From: Variovorax sp. DXTD-1
Lineage (GTDB): Bacteria; Pseudomonadota; Gammaproteobacteria; Burkholderiales; Burkholderiaceae_C
DNA: 64,000 nucleotides
Reading direction: 5' to 3'
Assembly: GCF_003984625.1 (NCBI RefSeq)
Contig: NZ_RWKH01000012.1
Span: 110,768-174,767 of the forward strand
Position numbers and translations under genes: made by a program. Shown piece by piece: positions 60,774 to 64,000 of this stretch (within the stretch, counting starts at the first letter, position 1; each line of letters starts with the position of its first letter). The notes beneath the pieces were generated by a model. It was given only the letters and a program-made list of their open reading frames with translations, ran no database searches and had not been told where the DNA came from.

Positions 60774-62444
60774 ATGAACCAGGAAACGACCCTCCCCATG
60801 GATCTGTTGAATCGCGCCAGGCAGGTCCTGGCGGCACCTGACGGCACGCTCCCCGGAGCCGCCGCCACGCCCGAGGCGGGCTGCGTGGCCTTCGTTGCGC
60901 TTGGCGACGGTGCGAGCCGCGCACGCGTCACGGCCGGGCACGGTGCCACCGCTGATGAGGCTTGGCAGCAGGCGAGCGATGCCGCGCTTGCGCTCGTCCG
61001 GCGCATCGGCCTGGAGCCCTGCCGCATGCGCGTGGAAATCGTCGACGAGGTCGAGCCCATGACCTGGGGCGCATTGAAAGAGCGCTTGTCGCGCACCAAG
61101 CGCAACTACTTCAACCGGGGCGTGTCCTTCGACGCGAAGTTCGAGGTGGCGCTGCTCGCGCCCGAGATCAACGGCAGCGCCATCTTCTACAACGGCACCG
61201 TGGAGCATGCGGACCCCAACCCGGGCAACCTGCGCCTGCACGGGCAGCGGCGCTTCGGAAGAGACATCGAATTTCCATCGGACGACGACGCGCCGGTGTG
61301 GTGCTTCACGACCCGGGGCGCCTACGTCGATGCCGAGGGGGCATGGCCGCTGACGGCCAAGGGGCAGGCCGCGGGCTATCGAACGCTGCCTGAGTGGAAC
61401 GCGGACCAGGCGCGCCGGCTTGTGGACACCGCGAGCGACTATCTCGCCGCGCAGGTCAAGCCCTCGGGCGAGTTCTACTACGGGTGGTTTCCGTGTTTCG
61501 ACCGACCGATTCCCACCTACAACACCCTGCGGCACGCGAGCTCGACCTACGCGCTGCTCGAAGCCTGGGAGCTGACGCGCAGCGACACCCAGAAGGCGGC
61601 CATCGACCGTTCGCTGGCCTTTCTGAAGAACCGGCTCATCCGCCAGGTCGACCTGCCCAACGGCACGCGCGCCGCCTATCTGCTGGATGTGGGCAATGAA
61701 ATCAAGCTCGGCGGCAATGCGGTGTGCCTGCTGGCGCTGGTCAAGTACACCGAACTCACCGGCGATGCGCAGTACCACCCGCTGATGGAGCAGCTCGCGC
61801 TCGGCATCCAGGCCATGCAAGACCCGGCGCGCGGGCGCTTCGTGCACGTGCTCAATCATCCGGGCCTCGACGTAAAAGACGCGTTCCGCGTCATCTACTA
61901 CGACGGCGAAGCGGCCTTCGGACTGATGCGCCTCTATGGCCTCACGCGCGATGAGCGGTGGCTGGCCGTGGTCGAAAAGGCCTTCGAGCATTTCATTGCC
62001 GCGGAGCATTGGCGCGCGCACGACCACTGGCTGAGCTACTGCGTCAACGAGCTCACGCGCTATCGCCCCGAAACGCACTACTACCAGTTCGGCCTGCAGA
62101 ACGTGGCGGACTACCTGGACTTCGTGCTGCAGCGCATCACCACTTTTCCCACGCTGCTCGAGCTGATGATGGCCGCACGCGAAATGGTGGCGCGGCTCGA
62201 TGCCGACCCTGCGCTGCGCCCGTTGCTCGAAGGGCTCGACCGCGACAAGTTCGACCGTGCGCTCGAGCATCGCGCGCGGTACCTGGCCAACGGTTACTTC
62301 TGGCCCGAGCTCGCCATGTTTTTCCGGAACCCCGACCGCGTTGCCGGTTCGTTCTTTATCAAGCACCACAGCTTCCGCGTTCGCATCGACGACGTGGAGC
62401 ACTATCTTTCGGGCCTTGTCGCCTACTGGAAATACCGCCGATGA
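60774..62444 (+). CDS. Conserved alpha/alpha-toroid protein of unknown function
   Basis: 556-residue soluble protein with no signal peptide. An N-terminal domain (residues 30-210, with ALKERLSRTKRNYFNRGVSF and WCFTTRGAYVD) precedes a region of repeated helix pairs: TYNTLRHASSTYALLEAWEL, GNEIKLGGNAVCLLALVKY, YYDGEAAFGLMRLYGL and HDHWLSYCVNELTRY. This looks like a six- or seven-hairpin glycoside-hydrolase/cyclase-type barrel. From memory, relatives stand near Mur-ligase-type genes, but none is here. The ATG at 60774 is used; 60798 is an alternative. It overlaps galM by ATGA, so the two are coupled. Confidence 0.7.
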   Translation: MNQETTLPMDLLNRARQVLAAPDGTLPGAAATPEAGCVAFVALGDGASRARVTAGHGATADEAWQQASDAALALVRRIGLEPCRMRVEIVDEVEPMTWGALKERLSRTKRNYFNRGVSFDAKFEVALLAPEINGSAIFYNGTVEHADPNPGNLRLHGQRRFGRDIEFPSDDDAPVWCFTTRGAYVDAEGAWPLTAKGQAAGYRTLPEWNADQARRLVDTASDYLAAQVKPSGEFYYGWFPCFDRPIPTYNTLRHASSTYALLEAWELTRSDTQKAAIDRSLAFLKNRLIRQVDLPNGTRAAYLLDVGNEIKLGGNAVCLLALVKYTELTGDAQYHPLMEQLALGIQAMQDPARGRFVHVLNHPGLDVKDAFRVIYYDGEAAFGLMRLYGLTRDERWLAVVEKAFEHFIAAEHWRAHDHWLSYCVNELTRYRPETHYYQFGLQNVADYLDFVLQRITTFPTLLELMMAAREMVARLDADPALRPLLEGLDRDKFDRALEHRARYLANGYFWPELAMFFRNPDRVAGSFFIKHHSFRVRIDDVEHYLSGLVAYWKYRR

Positions 62445-63508
62445 ACAGCAGCATCACCTCGCGCGAGTTCGGCCGCATGCCCGACGGCCGCGCCGTGACC
62501 GAATACACCCTCGACAACGGCCGGGGCCTCAGCCTCAGCGCCATCAACCTCGGCGGCATCGTCACAGCGCTGCATGTGCCCGATCGCGAGGGGCAAAGCG
62601 GCAACATCGTGCTCGACTTGCCAACGCTCGAGGATTACCTGAAGCCGCATCCGCACTTCGGCACCATCGTCGGGCGCTATGCCAATCGCATCGCGGGCGG
62701 GCGATTCACGCTCGACGGCGCTGCGCATCAAGTCGCAGTGAACAACGGCGCCAATTCGCTGCATGGCGGGCACAAGGGCTTTGGTACGCGCTTCTGGCAA
62801 ATTGAAGAAGTGGCTGCCGATGCCGCATTGGATGAAGTGGCCATCGAGCTGCGCTACACCAGTGCGGATGGCGAAGAGGGCTTTCCGGGCGAGGTGCAGG
62901 TGACCGTGCGCTACGTGCTCGGCACCACCGACAACACATGGCGCATCGACTACCGCGCCGTGGCCGACCGGGCCACGGTGTTGAACCTGAGCCACCACGA
63001 CTACTTCAACCTGGCGGGCGGCGGCGCGGTGCAGGACCACAGGCTGACCATTCCGGCGAGCCGCTTTTGCCCGGTGGATGAGGGCCTGATTCCGCTCGGC
63101 GTTGCGCCGGTGGACGGAACGCCCTTCGACTTTCGCGTACCCACGCAGATCGGTGCGCGCATGGACGAGCCGCACGAGCAGTTGCGCGTGGCCGGCGGCT
63201 ACGACCATAACTGGGTGCTCGACCGCGAGCCGGCCGGCTTGGCGCTGGCCGCGCGCCTCGAGCACGAGCCCTCAGGCCGCGTGATGGAGGTGCTGACGAT
63301 CGAGCCGGCGGTGCAGTTCTATTCGGGCAATTTCCTCGACGGCAGCATTCGCGGGCGCAGCGGCGAGAGCTTTCGCCAAGGCGCGGGCCTGTGCCTGGAA
63401 ACGCAGCACTACCCCGACTCGCCGAACCAGCCAAGCTTTCCTTCGACAGTGCTCCGGCCCGGAGAAACCTTCAGCAGCAGCACGCTGCACCGCTTCGGCG
63501 TTGCTTGA
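62441..63508 (+). CDS. galM: Aldose 1-epimerase
   Basis: 355-residue enzyme that interconverts alpha and beta anomers of aldoses. It has the substrate-binding FGTIVGRYANRIAGGRFTL, the catalytic His region (NLSHHDYFNLAGGG) and the catalytic Glu in CLETQHYPDSPNQPSFP. The ATG at 62441 overlaps the stop of the upstream toroid gene. That coupling suggests they act on the same carbohydrate, though no other sugar gene is nearby. Confidence 0.93.
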   Translation: MNSSITSREFGRMPDGRAVTEYTLDNGRGLSLSAINLGGIVTALHVPDREGQSGNIVLDLPTLEDYLKPHPHFGTIVGRYANRIAGGRFTLDGAAHQVAVNNGANSLHGGHKGFGTRFWQIEEVAADAALDEVAIELRYTSADGEEGFPGEVQVTVRYVLGTTDNTWRIDYRAVADRATVLNLSHHDYFNLAGGGAVQDHRLTIPASRFCPVDEGLIPLGVAPVDGTPFDFRVPTQIGARMDEPHEQLRVAGGYDHNWVLDREPAGLALAARLEHEPSGRVMEVLTIEPAVQFYSGNFLDGSIRGRSGESFRQGAGLCLETQHYPDSPNQPSFPSTVLRPGETFSSSTLHRFGVA

Positions 63509-63613
63509 GTTTCTAGCTACTTGAATCTCGCGTTGTTCTGCCGTTGAGGCGGCACGGCTTTCTCCTCGCCATACGAGACCGCACTTTGCACGCGCGTTTG
63601 TACTGCGGCGGGG

Positions 63614-64000
63614 TCACGCCACTGCGGTTGCTGCGGAGATCTTTTGCCTGCGGGGCCCGCGCTTGGGCGTTTTACCCTCATCGGCCAGTTTGCGCACCTG
63701 TTCCATCTGCTTCTGCCGCTCCGCAATAGCCAACCTCTTGGCTTGGGCATCGCCGTATCGCTTGATGGAAAATGATTTGGTCATCGTCTTGCCACCGACA
63801 CGAGTCACGGCCATCCAGTAGGGAATGTTCCAATTCTTGTCCACGCGAAATGAAACGCCCGGATATCCACTGGTGTTGGTCGTATTGAGCGATTCCTGCG
63901 GCAGTCGTTTGGGGCGTTTGGTATCGGCAGGCAGCAGGCGTGGCACAGGGGTCTCTCGCAGCTTGGCCTCGTCGGGATGCGTTTGTATTCGACCTTCTAG
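63614..64000 (-). CDS. AP2-domain-like protein, 5' end outside the window
   Basis: The frame is open to the window edge, so the N-terminus is missing. An internal GTG at 63946 is not a likely start, because coding-like sequence continues upstream (THPDEAKLRETPVPRLLPAD). The core TSGYPGVSFRVDKN, then PYWMAV, SFSIKRYGDAQAKRLAIAERQK has the pattern of AP2 integrase/homing-type DNA-binding domains. The C-terminus is basic (PKRGPRRQK). AP2-like domains in bacteria often belong to HNH homing endonucleases or mobile-element proteins; the missing part would decide. It is convergent with galM. Confidence 0.65.
   Translation of the reverse strand, partial: LEGRIQTHPDEAKLRETPVPRLLPADTKRPKRLPQESLNTTNTSGYPGVSFRVDKNWNIPYWMAVTRVGGKTMTKSFSIKRYGDAQAKRLAIAERQKQMEQVRKLADEGKTPKRGPRRQKISAATAVA

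Noticed and set aside
60039..62402. A 787-residue open frame on the minus strand across the GNAT and toroid genes
   Set aside because: Shadow frame without recognisable motifs; the plus strand holds a recognisable GNAT enzyme and a helix-pair protein.

Overview
The window looks like a chromosomal segment of a betaproteobacterium of the Comamonadaceae, most like Variovorax. The reasons are a G+C content near two thirds by eye, strong GC bias at third codon positions, many tripartite-tricarboxylate (Bug/TctC) binding proteins and LysR/MocR regulators, and the glmU-Lrp-glmS order. The genus is an inference from gene content and was not checked by alignment. I see no rRNA, CRISPR array, intact insertion sequence or prophage.

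Layout. 1-10063 is mostly core: a soluble lytic transglycosylase cut by the window edge, 5-formyl-THF cyclo-ligase, a GcvA-like LysR, a DUF2917 protein, a BLUF photoreceptor next to a Crp/Fnr regulator, a lipoprotein whose start codon overlaps that of glmU, an Lrp/AsnC regulator and glmS. 10064-14411 is a patchy accessory stretch with phased repeats, small hypothetical genes and a LysR/NmrA pair that shares a 19-bp operator. 14412-19310 holds an MFS exporter overlapping an SOD-rhodanese fusion, then a MocR regulator divergent from an aminotransferase. 19307-23858 is a two-component system flanking an oxalate/formate-type MFS transporter. 23927-26933 contains a tannase remnant, then an unusual minus-strand unit: boxA, Gly, Leu, Pro and Arg tRNAs, a small ORF, tRNA-Asn and an HNH endonuclease, with an XRE regulator nearby. 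26955-30771 is a PaoABC-type aldehyde oxidoreductase behind an AraC gene broken by an internal deletion.

33427-39455 is a catabolic cluster: LysR, CaiB/BaiF CoA-transferase, intradiol dioxygenase, citrate-lyase-like enzyme and two Bug binding proteins. 39478-49337 is a nearly complete polyamine/guanidino route: GabR-like MocR, GabT, a four-gene ABC importer, an agmatinase/guanidinobutyrase and GabD. Together they could import 4-guanidinobutyrate (or a polyamine) and convert it through GABA and succinate semialdehyde to succinate. 49403-54937 holds an M48 lipoprotein protease and a periplasmic copper-handling cluster (His-rich protein, TolC-like lipoprotein, multicopper oxidase, cupredoxin, CusF-like chaperone) with no pump beside it. 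The rest carries MltB, a Na+/H+ antiporter-like protein, a broken hydrolase, an XRE-cupin/GNAT pair, an alpha/alpha-toroid protein with aldose 1-epimerase, and an AP2-like gene leaving the window.

Four genes show decay by truncation or internal deletion (tannase 23927, AraC 31016, hydrolase 31941, hydrolase 58038). The strongest candidate for something undescribed is the boxA-tRNA-array-HNH transcription unit. Second are the CoA-transferase/dioxygenase/citrate-lyase cluster and the SOD-rhodanese/MFS pair.
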